Shown here piece by piece: positions 1 through 9,000 of a DNA stretch of 64,000 nucleotides. Source of the stretch: Pseudolabrys taiwanensis (GTDB lineage: Bacteria > Pseudomonadota > Alphaproteobacteria > Rhizobiales > Xanthobacteraceae); NCBI RefSeq assembly GCF_003367395.1, contig NZ_CP031417.1:5171501-5235500 (forward strand), read 5' to 3'. Every line of letters begins with the position of its first letter. Position 1 is the first letter of the stretch. Both the position numbers and the translations under genes were made by a program. The notes under the pieces are model-generated. The model ran no database searches. It was given only the letters and a program-made list of their open reading frames with translations, and was not told the origin of the DNA.

Positions 1-1
1 C

Positions 2-1267
2 GGCAACTGGCGCGGGCAGGAGATGGGTTCGGGCTCGGACGCCTGGAAATATTGGGACGAGAAGCGCGCCGGCCGCATCAGCGAGGACGACTGGGCCGAG
101 CTCGAAGGCGGCATTGCGCGGTCCTTCGGCACCTGCATGGTGATGGGCACCGCCGCCACTATGATGGCGATCGCCGAAGCCGTCGGCCTGTCGCTGCCGG
201 GCGCCTCGTCGATACCCGCCGCCGACAGCGCGCATCCGCGCATGTGTTCGGCCTCCGGCCGCCGCATCGTCGACATGGTGTGGGAAGATCTCACCCCGCA
301 GAAGATCATGACGCCGGCCGCTTTCGACAATGCCATCCGCGTGCACATGGCGATGGGCGGTTCGACCAATGCCATCATCCACGTCGTCGCCATGGCGCGG
401 CGACTCGGCCTGCCATTCGACATGAAGCGCTTCGACGAGATCTCGCGCGAGATCCCGGTGCTCGCCAATGTGCGGCCCTCGGGCGGCTATCTGATGGAAG
501 ACTTCTATTATGCCGGCGGCCTGCGTGCGCTGATGAACGAGCTGAAAGAGACGCTCGACCTCACATGCCTGACCGTCACCGGCAAGACGATCGGCGAGAA
601 CATCGCCGGCGCGCAGGTCTACAAGCCGGACGTCATCCATCCGCTGAGCGATCCGGTGTCGCGCGAGGGCGCGACCGCCGTGCTCACCGGCAATCTCGCC
701 CCGCGTGGCTGCGTCATGAAGCCGTCGGCGGCCGAGAAGCGGCTGTTGAAGCACCGCGGCAAGGTGATCGCCTTCGAGGACTACAACGAGATGGCGCGCG
801 AGGTGGAGCGCGACGATCTAGACGTCACGGCCGACCACATTCTCGTCTTGAAGAACAGCGGCCCGAAGGGCGGCCCCGGCATGCCGGAATGGGGCATGCT
901 GCCGATTCCGAAGAAGCTGGTGAAGCAGGGGGTGCGCGACATGGTGCGCATCTCCGACGCCCGCATGAGCGGCACCAGCTACGGCGCCTGCATTCTTCAC
1001 GTCGCGCCGGAGAGCTATGTCGGCGGGCCGCTCGCTTTCGTGCAGACCGGCGACGAGATCGAGGTCGATGTCGAGGCGCGCCGCATCCATCTGCATGTCA
1101 GCGACGAGGAGCTGGCGCGCCGCAGGGCGGCGTGGCAGCAGCCGGCGCCGCGCTACCCGCGCGGCTATGGCGCCATCTACTCCATGCACATCGGCCAGGC
1201 CGACGAGGGCTGCGATTTCGATTTCCTGGAGGGCACGGCGCCGATCGCCGAGCCGGAGATTCACTAG
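2..1267 (+). CDS. IlvD/Edd family dehydratase (sugar-acid dehydratase-like), 5' truncated by window edge
   Basis: This is the C-terminal part (about 421 residues) of an Fe-S dependent dehydratase. The reading frame is open to the left edge, so the true start lies outside the window. Family motifs seen are SFGTCMVMGTAATM, whose Cys is the expected cluster ligand, GGSTNAIIHVVAMARRLG, and ISDARMSGTSYGACILHVAPE near the C terminus. Family members dehydrate 2,3-dihydroxy acids, either branched-chain precursors (IlvD) or aldonates. The GTSYGACILHVAPES and DEGCDFDFLEG segments resemble the L-arabinonate/D-xylonate dehydratase branch more than biosynthetic IlvD, so a sugar-acid substrate is the better guess. 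This is an inference, and the upstream neighbours that could decide it are not visible. Confidence 0.9.
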   Translation, partial: GNWRGQEMGSGSDAWKYWDEKRAGRISEDDWAELEGGIARSFGTCMVMGTAATMMAIAEAVGLSLPGASSIPAADSAHPRMCSASGRRIVDMVWEDLTPQKIMTPAAFDNAIRVHMAMGGSTNAIIHVVAMARRLGLPFDMKRFDEISREIPVLANVRPSGGYLMEDFYYAGGLRALMNELKETLDLTCLTVTGKTIGENIAGAQVYKPDVIHPLSDPVSREGATAVLTGNLAPRGCVMKPSAAEKRLLKHRGKVIAFEDYNEMAREVERDDLDVTADHILVLKNSGPKGGPGMPEWGMLPIPKKLVKQGVRDMVRISDARMSGTSYGACILHVAPESYVGGPLAFVQTGDEIEVDVEARRIHLHVSDEELARRRAAWQQPAPRYPRGYGAIYSMHIGQADEGCDFDFLEGTAPIAEPEIH

Positions 1268-1273
1268 TGCGGC

Positions 1274-1328
1274 GGTTCTGAAGTCCGCATCATTCTCGCC
1301 GCGAGTTAGAGATGCGGACTTCGGAACC
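1274..1328. repeat. Long inverted repeat (hairpin) after the dehydratase gene
   Basis: The arms at 1274-1291 and 1311-1328 are 18 bases each and match at 17 of 18 positions around a 19-base loop. It starts seven bases after the dehydratase stop codon. It could act as a terminator or mRNA 3' stabiliser, although there is no T-tract. Confidence 0.7.
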
Positions 1329-1357
1329 AAAGCCACACAAGATCAAATAGGGTACTG

Positions 1358-1423
1358 GTGTCCCGTTTCCGAAGTTCGCTTCAGAGCCAACTGCAAAGCA
1401 AAGTGAACTTCGGAAACGGACAC
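1358..1423. repeat. Second long inverted repeat
   Basis: The arms at about 1358-1377 and 1405-1423 are complementary apart from one extra C in the left arm (GTGTCCCGTTTCCGAAGTTC against GAACTTCGGAAACGGACAC). The CCGAAGT core resembles the first hairpin's GGACTTCGG, so the two may be related members of one intergenic repeat family. Confidence 0.65.
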
Positions 1424-1488
1424 TCGCCGGCCATGATCTCGCCTTGCCGCTTCGGTTCTATCGGCGCGTCGAAAGCGGAGTGCGGGTC

Positions 1489-1824
1489 ATGCGCCTGAGG
1501 CAAGCCATCCTGCCGACAATCGCGCTGTTGGGGACCATGCTGTTCCCGGCCGTGGCGCCTGCGCAGCAGGCGCTCGGCATCGTCGTGCAGAGCCGCCAGT
1601 TCGCGCCGACGCAGTTGCGGGCGACGGCCGATGCGCCGTTCACGCTGAAGGTGACCAATCTCGACGCCAACCCCATCGAATTCGCGAGCGCAGGGTTGCG
1701 TGTCGACCGCATCGTCTCGCCGAACACCAGTGTGACGATCGACGTCGCGGCCTTGCCACGCGGTCGCTACACCTTCGTCGACGTGATGCACGGTTCGCCT
1801 CAAGGCGTGCTCATTCTCGACTAA
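1489..1824 (+). CDS. Exported cupredoxin-like domain protein
   Basis: The protein is 111 aa. The ATG at 1489 is chosen over upstream in-frame starts because it gives a clean signal peptide (MRLRQAILPTIALLGTMLF, cleavage near PAVAPA/QQ) and has a GCGGAG ribosome-binding-like sequence upstream. The mature part, from roughly residue 27, looks like a single small beta-sandwich of the Cupredoxin_1 type (as in EfeO N-terminal domains), with FTLKVTNLDANPIEFAS and YTFVDVMHG segments. It has no Cys and only one His, so the usual type-1 copper ligand set is absent and copper binding is doubtful. It is probably periplasmic. Its partner is unknown, as no EfeUOB-like genes are adjacent. Confidence 0.7.
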   Translation: MRLRQAILPTIALLGTMLFPAVAPAQQALGIVVQSRQFAPTQLRATADAPFTLKVTNLDANPIEFASAGLRVDRIVSPNTSVTIDVAALPRGRYTFVDVMHGSPQGVLILD

Positions 1825-2025
1825 GATATTGCTCGATTAGAATATTGCGTGCGGCGGGTTAAGCGCCGATCTTGCCTACAAATGACGCAAAAGGAACCTG
1901 ACGGTGCGGGCTGCCATGCGCGCCTCTTGCAGCTGACCTCCGTTTCGCACCACGATACCGTTGCACAATCGCGCTCAAGCACGTATGGCGTGATCGAATG
2001 TGGATGCAGGACATGGGCTTTCTGT

Positions 2026-2940
2026 ATGAGTGACGACATTCCCTTCAACAAGAAACTCGAACTCGCCCCGGATATCGTGGACGAGCCGATGCCGGGCGTG
2101 CGCCGTGTGATGGCGAACAATCCCGGGCCGTTCACGTTCAAGGGCACGCTCAGCTACATCATCGGCAAGGGCAACGTCGCCATTGTCGATCCGGGCCCCG
2201 ACGATCCCGCGCATATCGGCGCGCTGCTCGACGCCGTGCGCGGCGAGACGGTGACGCATATCTTCGTCACGCATACGCATCGCGATCATTCTCCGGCGAC
2301 GCCCGCCGTCAAGCATGCGACCGGTGCCACAGTGTATGCCGAGGGGCCGCACCGGCCCGCGCGCGCGTTGCACATCGGCGAGAACAACCCGCTCGACTCG
2401 AGCGGCGATCGCGACTTCCGTCCGGACGTTCAACTCAAGGATGGTGACGTTGTATCCGGCGATGGCTGGACCATCGAAGGCGTGTTCACGCCGGGGCACA
2501 CTGCCAATCACATGGCCTTCGCCTGGAAGGAAAAGAACGTGCTGTTCGCCGGCGATCACGTGATGGGTTGGGCGACGTCGATCGTCGCGCCGCCTGACGG
2601 CGCCATGAGCGATTACATGGCCTCGCTCAACAAGCTCGCGCAGCGCGGGGAAGAAACCTACTTCCCGGGCCACGGGCCGGCCATTCCGGAAGCCAAGCGC
2701 TTCGTCAATTATTACATCCTGCACCGCAAGGCGCGGGAGGACTCGATCCTCTATCGCCTCGGCAAGGGGCCGACCGACATTCCGACGATCGTGCGCGCGA
2801 TCTATATCGGCATCGATCCACGTCTGACCGGTGCCGCCGGCATGTCGGTGCTCGCGCACATGGAAGATCTGGTGACGCGCGGTCTCGTCGAGACCGAGGG
2901 CGAGCCATCGATTGACGGGGTGTATCGATTGGCCGCGTAG
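2026..2940 (+). CDS. MBL-fold metallohydrolase (LACTB2-like)
   Basis: This is a 304-aa metallo-beta-lactamase fold protein. The metal motif HTHRDH (His83, His85, Asp87, His88) is intact. Later ligands are the His in FTPGHTANHM, the Asp in LFAGDHVMGW and the His in YFPGHGPAI. The last 80 residues look like the winged-helix tail found in LACTB2-type hydrolases. The ATG at 2026 (MSDDIPFNKK) is preferred over upstream in-frame starts because the conserved fold begins soon after it and the upstream residues look random. The substrate is unknown; family members include nucleases, thioesterases and lactonases. It is expected to be cytoplasmic. Confidence 0.88.
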   Translation: MSDDIPFNKKLELAPDIVDEPMPGVRRVMANNPGPFTFKGTLSYIIGKGNVAIVDPGPDDPAHIGALLDAVRGETVTHIFVTHTHRDHSPATPAVKHATGATVYAEGPHRPARALHIGENNPLDSSGDRDFRPDVQLKDGDVVSGDGWTIEGVFTPGHTANHMAFAWKEKNVLFAGDHVMGWATSIVAPPDGAMSDYMASLNKLAQRGEETYFPGHGPAIPEAKRFVNYYILHRKAREDSILYRLGKGPTDIPTIVRAIYIGIDPRLTGAAGMSVLAHMEDLVTRGLVETEGEPSIDGVYRLAA

Positions 2941-2957
2941 AAGGTTCGGATGCCTTC

Positions 2958-3806
2958 TTACGACCGCTTATTCGCCGGCGCTGGTTTGCCGGGCTGATTG
3001 CGGCGCGGCTGTTGCGGCGGCTGCGTTTGCCGCGGCTCCGGCGCATTGCTCACCGCGTCGTCGATCTCTTCGAGCAGGCCGCGGATACGCTGCGCGTTCG
3101 CGCCGAAATCGTGCAGCCCGTAGCGGGAGGCTGATCGGATGTCGACGCGTGCGCCTTCGCCCGCCGGCCTGATGCGGATCGATACGTCGTCGCGGAAGCC
3201 CATGATCAGCGAGCGCGCCACCAGCTCGATCGTGCCGTCGCGCCGGGGCGCCGGGGGACGCGCATCCACCACCAGCCACTTGTGCTTGTTCACGAGGCCG
3301 AGCGTGATGTCGTAGACCTGCTTGGGATCGGCATCGGCCATCAGCGGCACGATCTCCGGATAGGCCTTGCGTTGCAGCTCGGCATTGCGTTGCGGATAGT
3401 CATTCGAGCCGCGTGGGCGCAGGCGCGCCAGCACGTCGAAACGGGGTGGGGTCGCGGTGTCGGTTGAGATGTCGTCGATCGCCGGCAGCTTGAGCGCGCG
3501 GCTGCCGATATAGGCCGGATAAGCCAGCAGCAGCAGGCTGACGAAAATGCCGGTAAGGGCGCGTCCCAGTCCCGACGAGCCGTCGCGCCAGATGACGACG
3601 AAAGAGGCCAGGCCGAGCAAGATCGACATGACCGCGAAGACCAATGCCGCGCCGAAGGTCGCCAGCGAGGGAACGATCTCGAGCAAGCCCGAGCGGACGA
3701 TGATGACCGACAGCGCCGCGACGGCCAGCGCGAACCAAGCCAGCCGCGCGCACCACACGGCAAGCTGCGACATCGGTTCGTCGCCAAAGCGTGGTCGTCG
3801 GGCCAT
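2958..3806 (-). CDS. DUF1499 family membrane protein
   Basis: The protein is 282 aa when started at the ATG at 3806, five bases after the stop of the upstream protease gene. An earlier start at 3845 would overlap that gene. The N-terminal half has about three hydrophobic helices (LAWFALAVAALSVIIV, FAVMSILLGLASFVVIW, ALTGIFVSLLLLAYPAYIG). They are followed by a soluble DUF1499 domain of unknown function with the typical YPEIVPL...LVVDARPP...DDVSIRIRP...RYGLHDFGANA pattern. The C-terminal 30 residues are Pro/Gln/Arg rich and probably disordered. It is the last gene of a DUF898 - M48 - DUF1499 operon, which suggests an envelope role. Confidence 0.85.
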   Translation of the reverse strand: MARRPRFGDEPMSQLAVWCARLAWFALAVAALSVIIVRSGLLEIVPSLATFGAALVFAVMSILLGLASFVVIWRDGSSGLGRALTGIFVSLLLLAYPAYIGSRALKLPAIDDISTDTATPPRFDVLARLRPRGSNDYPQRNAELQRKAYPEIVPLMADADPKQVYDITLGLVNKHKWLVVDARPPAPRRDGTIELVARSLIMGFRDDVSIRIRPAGEGARVDIRSASRYGLHDFGANAQRIRGLLEEIDDAVSNAPEPRQTQPPQQPRRNQPGKPAPANKRS

Positions 3807-3811
3807 CGGTA

Positions 3812-4939
3812 TTATCCTGCACAAATGCGCTTGAGCGCCGCCCATTCGGGGGCGCTCAGGAAGGGTATCGGCGGCCCATCGGGGACGATACGGCTGATCG
3901 CGGCGATGCGCGCTTTAGTCTCGGGGTGATCGAGCAGGATTTTCATACCCGGCTCGGTGGCGCCGCCGATCTTGGCCAGCATCGTAGCCAGCGCGCGCGG
4001 GTCGCCATGCACCTTCTTCATCAGTTCGGCGCCGTAGCCGTCGGCGGCCGTCTCCGCTTCGCGCGAATACGAAGATTGCAGCACCGTCTTCGCCGCGTAC
4101 ACCACGGCGCCGCCGCCGACAAAGTCGCCGAGCAGCATGCCGAACAGGAACGACAGGCCGGCACCCTGCAGCATGCCCTTGGTGTTGTCGCGATGCGCGA
4201 CATGGCCGATCTCATGGCCGATCACGCCGGCAACTTCGTCCGGATTGTCGGCCTTCTCGATCAGCCCCTGGAAGACATAGATCTGGCCCCCCGGCAGCGC
4301 GATCGCATTGGCTTCCGGCCGCCGTATCACGCTCGCGCGCAACGGCAGGCCCAGATTGGCCGAGCTCTCGAGCCGCTTGATCATCTTGTCGAGCGCGGCC
4401 CGGCCGGCTTGCTCGTTCGCGTTGTTGCCGCAGTCGAAGCCCGCGCCGGCATTGCGCGTGTCGAGCTGATTGCGCACCTGCATGTTGACGGCTTCGCCCA
4501 GGCGGCGTTCGACCGCGACCGGCACCGCCGGCGCGATCCGGTCGGCGATCGCCGGAATGCCCCAATAGGAGACCGCCACCAGCGCCAGCGTGGCGAGGAC
4601 GGTCCAGCCGATCACGTGCAAGCGCTGCCGCCGGTGAATCGCACCGGTGCGATCGACATATTCCGCGCGCACGTCGATCGCATGTGCAAAGTTCGCGTCG
4701 AACACTTCGAGCCGCGCCAGGACGGGATCGTGGCGACGGCCGAGGCGCAATACATTGTCCGGCGCGTTCAACTCGTCGATCTCGTCATAGGGCCAGTCCG
4801 CCAGCACGTGGCCCGTGCTGTCCGTCATCTGCAAGCCGGACGAGCCGAGCGTCACCCTCACGTTCTGGCGCGCGCTGGTGCGGCCGTCGAAAAAGACGCC
4901 GGGGCCGGAAGTCGGAGCGGGCAGATCGGTCATCGTCAT
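3812..4939 (-). CDS. M48 family membrane-anchored metallopeptidase
   Basis: The protein is 375 aa. Residues 1-105 form an N-terminal PH-like/unknown domain facing the cytoplasm, followed by one transmembrane helix (about 109-131) and a zinc protease domain. The HEIGH motif lies at 242-246 and the third ligand is Glu296 in YSREAETAAD, matching HtpX/Oma1-type M48 enzymes. There are hydrophobic stretches after the HEXXH (SFLFGMLLGDFVGGGAVVYAA). Its start codon overlaps the stop of the upstream DUF898 gene (TGATG), so the two are probably translationally coupled. It likely degrades or quality-controls envelope proteins. The substrate is unknown. Confidence 0.92.
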   Translation of the reverse strand: MTMTDLPAPTSGPGVFFDGRTSARQNVRVTLGSSGLQMTDSTGHVLADWPYDEIDELNAPDNVLRLGRRHDPVLARLEVFDANFAHAIDVRAEYVDRTGAIHRRQRLHVIGWTVLATLALVAVSYWGIPAIADRIAPAVPVAVERRLGEAVNMQVRNQLDTRNAGAGFDCGNNANEQAGRAALDKMIKRLESSANLGLPLRASVIRRPEANAIALPGGQIYVFQGLIEKADNPDEVAGVIGHEIGHVAHRDNTKGMLQGAGLSFLFGMLLGDFVGGGAVVYAAKTVLQSSYSREAETAADGYGAELMKKVHGDPRALATMLAKIGGATEPGMKILLDHPETKARIAAISRIVPDGPPIPFLSAPEWAALKRICAG

Positions 4940-6198
4940 CAGTAACCGCTCACACGTAACGTGTCCGCAAGGCCCTCGCCCAGGGCCGAACTCGGTTGCC
5001 CCTGCGCCGTGACATGGTCCAGCGCCGCAAGGCCCACTAATTGCAGCGATTCCATGCTCAACTGCCAGAGCGCGTAGCCGACGGTGGCCCGATAGAGCGT
5101 CGAATAGCCGAGCGCGGCTGTCACGTAGCCGCCGATCAGCACCAGCGCGGCACCCGCTTCGGCCGCGATCGAGGCATCCTCACCGGCGGTGAGCACACCG
5201 ACGACCCACAGCGCCGGTAGGCTGCCGAGGGCCAGCACCACGCTGAAGGCCAGGGCGAGTCCCAGAAAACGAAGATAGGCGCCGTAGACGCGCCGCATCT
5301 TCAAGTGGGAGCTCAATTCGATGCCACCGAACCGCAGGCCCGACAGCCACCAGCGCAGCATGATCGCCCGATAGGCCGGGAACAACAGCAGCGCGAGCGC
5401 GATCGAAGTGAGTACCATCAAAATCGCGAATACGATGGCGTTCGGCAACTCCGGATTGCTGCGGGCGATGTGTGCCATCACATCGTCGCTTTCGGCGCTG
5501 AGCGCATCGGCCAACGCCACCCAGTCCACCACTTCGATGAAGGCACCGATCGCGAGCGCGAGCGGCGCCATCAGCAACAGCCATAGCGGCAGACCGCGCA
5601 GGAACAGGCGCCAGCCGGCGCCCGCGAAACGGCCGGGAAGATCGCCATAAAACGTATGGCGCATCTTGAAGCGCTCGAGGCTCGCGACCTGAAACGGATA
5701 GGCGAGGCCGATGCTCAGGGCCGTGAGCGCCCACCACAGAAAGGCGCGCACGGCATAGACGCCCGCCGATCCGGTTTGGTGAAAGCGCAGGCCGCGAAAC
5801 ACGGTGCGCGTCAGCCGGTAGCTGCGCGCGCGATAGATGGCGTATTGCCCGGCCAGCCCCAACAGCGCGACGCCAACGATGCCGGACATCTCGCCGAGCG
5901 TGCCGATATCGAGTGCAGCGAGAAAGAAGCCGGCATAGACCGGGATCAGGATTGCCACGGCCGCGAGAAAGCCGATCAGCAGTTCGACCGGGGTGCCGTT
6001 ATATTCGAGGCTTTCGCCGGCGATTTCCGTATTGGCCCACAGGAAGCGGCGCACGTCGGTGTTCAGCCAGAACCGGTAGATGCCGAGGGTGACCATTAGC
6101 AGCACGCCGCCGCGCACGAGCAGCCGCCAATAGGCCTTGCGCGCGCCCAGAAACCGCACGCCGGCCGTGCCTGCGGTTTCGCTTGCCTCGACGGTCAT
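4939..6198 (-). CDS. DUF898 (YjgN-like) polytopic membrane protein
   Basis: The protein is 419 aa from the ATG at 6198. A TTG at 6234 would add 12 residues but its possible Shine-Dalgarno is too close. It contains about eight to ten hydrophobic helices in two DUF898-like halves, with conserved LVRGGVLLMVTLGIYRFWLNTDVRR and SLERFKMRHTFYGDLPGRF segments cut by loops (given here only as landmarks). The DUF898/YjgN family has no known activity. DUF898 genes are often next to M48 peptidases, as here, so it may act with or present substrates to the protease encoded next. It is the first gene of the three-gene leftward operon. Confidence 0.86.
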   Translation of the reverse strand: MTVEASETAGTAGVRFLGARKAYWRLLVRGGVLLMVTLGIYRFWLNTDVRRFLWANTEIAGESLEYNGTPVELLIGFLAAVAILIPVYAGFFLAALDIGTLGEMSGIVGVALLGLAGQYAIYRARSYRLTRTVFRGLRFHQTGSAGVYAVRAFLWWALTALSIGLAYPFQVASLERFKMRHTFYGDLPGRFAGAGWRLFLRGLPLWLLLMAPLALAIGAFIEVVDWVALADALSAESDDVMAHIARSNPELPNAIVFAILMVLTSIALALLLFPAYRAIMLRWWLSGLRFGGIELSSHLKMRRVYGAYLRFLGLALAFSVVLALGSLPALWVVGVLTAGEDASIAAEAGAALVLIGGYVTAALGYSTLYRATVGYALWQLSMESLQLVGLAALDHVTAQGQPSSALGEGLADTLRVSGY

Positions 6199-6254
6199 GG
6201 GCGAAGGGATAGAGGGAACGCGGCGCGCGGGCAATCTCCGCGGTCACGATACGC

Positions 6255-8615
6255 TCAGGCGACGAGGGCCTTGCCGGTGTTCGCCGCCTCCAGGTGGGCG
6301 CGCATGTCCTCGCCGCTCATCGGCCGGCCGAACAGATAGCCCTGGCCTTCGTTGCAGCCGAGCGAGGCGACGAGCTTCATCTGCTCTTCGGTCTCGATGC
6401 CTTCGGCGACCACGATCTTGTCGAGGCCGGCGCCCAAGCTCGCGACGGCCGCGACGATGGCATGCGTGTCGCTCTCGGTGCCGAGATGGCGGGTGAAGGA
6501 CTGGTCGATCTTGATCTTATGGAAGGGGTACTTGCGCAGGTAGTTCAGCGACGAATAGCCGGTGCCGAAATCGTCGAGCGAAATACTGACGCCGAGATTC
6601 TTGAGCTGCTCCATGGCCGCAAGCGTGCCTTCATTGTCCTCGAGCAGGAGCCGTTCGGTGACCTCGAGCTCCAGGCGCTGCGCCGGGAGGCTGGATTTGG
6701 CCAGCGCGGCCACGACCTGCAGCGCCAAGCCGCGTTCGCGGAACTGCACCGGCGAGAGGTTGACCGCGACCTTGACGTTCTTCGGCCATCGCGCCGCTTC
6801 GACGCAGGCGCGGTTGAGGACCCATTCGCCGAGCGCGATGATGAGCCCCGTTTCCTCGGCGACCGGAATGAAGACCGATGGCGGCACGTTGCCCCGGATC
6901 GGATGATGCCAGCGCACGAGCGCCTCGCAGGTCGTGACGCGCCCGGTACGCAGGTCGACCAGCGGCTGGAAGTGCAGCGTGAACTGCTCTTTCGTCAGCG
7001 CTTCGCGCAAATCGAGTTCCAGCGCGCGCCGCGCCTGCGCCGCTTCCTCCATTTCCAGTGCGAAGAACCGGTGATCGCCGCCACCGCCGGTCTTGGCCGC
7101 ATAGAGGGCCATGTCGGCCTTCTTGAGCAGTTCGTCGGCGTTCGCGCCGTCAATCGGCGCCATCGCGATGCCGACCGAGGCGCCGATATCGATGCGGTGG
7201 CCGTCGATCTCGAACGGATCGCTGAGCTTCTGTACCAGGCGCCTCGCCAGCCATTTGGCGTCCTGCGGCCGCTCGGTCTTGGTTTGCAGCACGATGAATT
7301 CGTCGCCGCCAAAGCGCGTGATCATGTCGCCCGGTCCGATGACGGTGCTCAGGCGCCCCGCCACCGCCTTCAGCAGCTTGTCGCCGAGGGGATGGCCGAG
7401 CGTGTCGTTGATCGTCTTGAAGCGGTCGAGGTCGATCAGATGGATGGCGAGATGGTTGTCGCGGTCATGCACCGAGGCGAGCAGAGCGTTGATGCGCTCG
7501 TGGAACTGGGTGCGGTTGGCAAGCCCGGTCAACACGTCAAATTTCGCGAGATGAGTAATGCGCTCCTGCGCGCGTTCGCGTTCGGTGACATCTTCGAGAA
7601 TGATGACGTAGCCGCCGCGCGCCATCGACCGCCGCGACACCGCGAGGGTGCGGTCGCCGGCCCCGATCATCTGCAGTTGATCGAAGCCGTCGTTCTTCAG
7701 CGTCGCCAGAAGATCGCTTACCACGTCCTTCGCGCGCTTGGCCTTGTGATTGCCGGCGCGCATGGAATGGCGCACGAGCTGCGAGATGCGCATGCCGACG
7801 CGGATCGGCGCGCTCTGCAAATTCAGCAATTCGAGGAAACGCTCGTTCCAAACCTGCAGCCGGTCCTGTTCGTCGAGCATGCACAGGCCGTGCGACATGT
7901 TGTTGAGCGCGATGTCGAAGCGCCGGGCCTGCTCCTCAAAGCGAGCGGCGAGCGCGGCTTCCTTGCGCGTGATGGTCAGCGCCTGGATGACGATGTCGCG
8001 GATCGAAAGGGTGATGTCGATCATGCCGTAGATGAACAGCAGCCCGACGAAGCCGAGGACCTTGTGTATCCACGCCGGATAGAGCAGCAGCGCGATCACC
8101 ATCGGCAGCATGACTAAGGTGAACTGGCCGACGGCGATGAAGGGGCGGCCGGCGTTGCGGCCCGCGATCGCGGCGGCATAGCCGGTCGCGGTCGTGATGA
8201 CCGCCATCTGCAGCGCGGCGTTCGTGGTCTGCATGAGCGTGAGCCAGCACAAGAAGCCGAGCAGGCCGGAGAAGCCCCACGCGCCAGCTTCGTAAATGTG
8301 CTCCCACCGCTTGATGATGGTGGGCTGCTCGGCCGCCTTCTTGTAACGGCGGTAGAAGAAGGCCGAGGCGACCCGCAGCATGCCGACCGCGAAGATCGCG
8401 GCCGAGCAGGCCATGATGGCGCGGTTGTTGACGCTCAGCGCAACAGCCATGCCGATGATCGAGCAGTTGACCGCGCCGATCGTCAGCGACGAAATCGGCG
8501 CGAACAAAGACTCCACCAGCGCCGCCCGAACTTCCCCTGGAAGCTCGGCGTCTGTCCTGCGCGTCTGAAGCAGCTTCGTGACCAGCATCAAAGGGAACCG
8601 ACAGGGCTGTCTCAC
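6255..8615 (-). CDS. Membrane PAS-GGDEF-EAL bifunctional c-di-GMP enzyme
   Basis: The protein is 786 aa. Residues about 35-215 hold roughly six transmembrane helices of an uncharacterised integral sensor. A PAS-like domain follows (235-345), then GGDEF (about 355-515, intact RFGGDEF at 434-440) and EAL (about 530-775, intact CEALVRW at 563-569, DDFGTGYSS at 681-689, EGIE at 738-741). Both catalytic sites look competent, so it may make or degrade c-di-GMP. No RxxD inhibitory site is seen before GGDEF. The GTG start at 8615 has a TAGGA-like upstream sequence; an ATG at 8588 is an alternative. It is divergent from an RpfF-like synthase gene, which suggests that its membrane sensor could respond to a fatty-acid signal (inference). 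Confidence 0.93.
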   Translation of the reverse strand: MRQPCRFPLMLVTKLLQTRRTDAELPGEVRAALVESLFAPISSLTIGAVNCSIIGMAVALSVNNRAIMACSAAIFAVGMLRVASAFFYRRYKKAAEQPTIIKRWEHIYEAGAWGFSGLLGFLCWLTLMQTTNAALQMAVITTATGYAAAIAGRNAGRPFIAVGQFTLVMLPMVIALLLYPAWIHKVLGFVGLLFIYGMIDITLSIRDIVIQALTITRKEAALAARFEEQARRFDIALNNMSHGLCMLDEQDRLQVWNERFLELLNLQSAPIRVGMRISQLVRHSMRAGNHKAKRAKDVVSDLLATLKNDGFDQLQMIGAGDRTLAVSRRSMARGGYVIILEDVTERERAQERITHLAKFDVLTGLANRTQFHERINALLASVHDRDNHLAIHLIDLDRFKTINDTLGHPLGDKLLKAVAGRLSTVIGPGDMITRFGGDEFIVLQTKTERPQDAKWLARRLVQKLSDPFEIDGHRIDIGASVGIAMAPIDGANADELLKKADMALYAAKTGGGGDHRFFALEMEEAAQARRALELDLREALTKEQFTLHFQPLVDLRTGRVTTCEALVRWHHPIRGNVPPSVFIPVAEETGLIIALGEWVLNRACVEAARWPKNVKVAVNLSPVQFRERGLALQVVAALAKSSLPAQRLELEVTERLLLEDNEGTLAAMEQLKNLGVSISLDDFGTGYSSLNYLRKYPFHKIKIDQSFTRHLGTESDTHAIVAAVASLGAGLDKIVVAEGIETEEQMKLVASLGCNEGQGYLFGRPMSGEDMRAHLEAANTGKALVA

Positions 8616-9000
8616 TGAGAGCCAATCCTACCGGCCCACCTTCAATAGTATCCAAACAGCCGGGCTTCCCGCGGCAGTCGATGCGCAAATGGCGAATGAT
8701 TGGCTAAGGCGAATGCTAAACTTTACATCGCTGGCCGCATTTTCCGCATGTGGGAACCAATTTCGCCGGATTCCTGCACGTTCACGGCTCTTTTGAAGAG
8801 CGGGACTTGCTGCAATTGCTCAGCAACTTCTCGTGACCATGGTTAATACAGTTTCAACGCGTTATTGGCTTTGAAATCGTTTGGGAATTAGGCCTTGGGT
8901 TCCGAACTACACGCGGCCCGGGTACATAGGCCGACCAACGTCTGATTGTGAATGTGTTAACGATTTGATAAGGTAAAAATGTAGTTAAGCGGTGCGGTGC
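8616..9000. other. Divergent promoter region between the GGDEF-EAL and RpfF-like genes
   Basis: This is 385 bases without a supported gene and is clearly richer in A/T than its surroundings, particularly in 8690-8980. It must carry the start signals of both neighbours. A short inverted repeat (GCTCTT, TTG, AAGAGC) lies at 8787-8801. No operator of a known type was recognised. Confidence 0.6.

Noticed and set aside
6294..8117. A 607-codon rightward frame across the GGDEF-EAL gene
   Set aside because: It is the antisense shadow of a gene with intact catalytic motifs in two domains.
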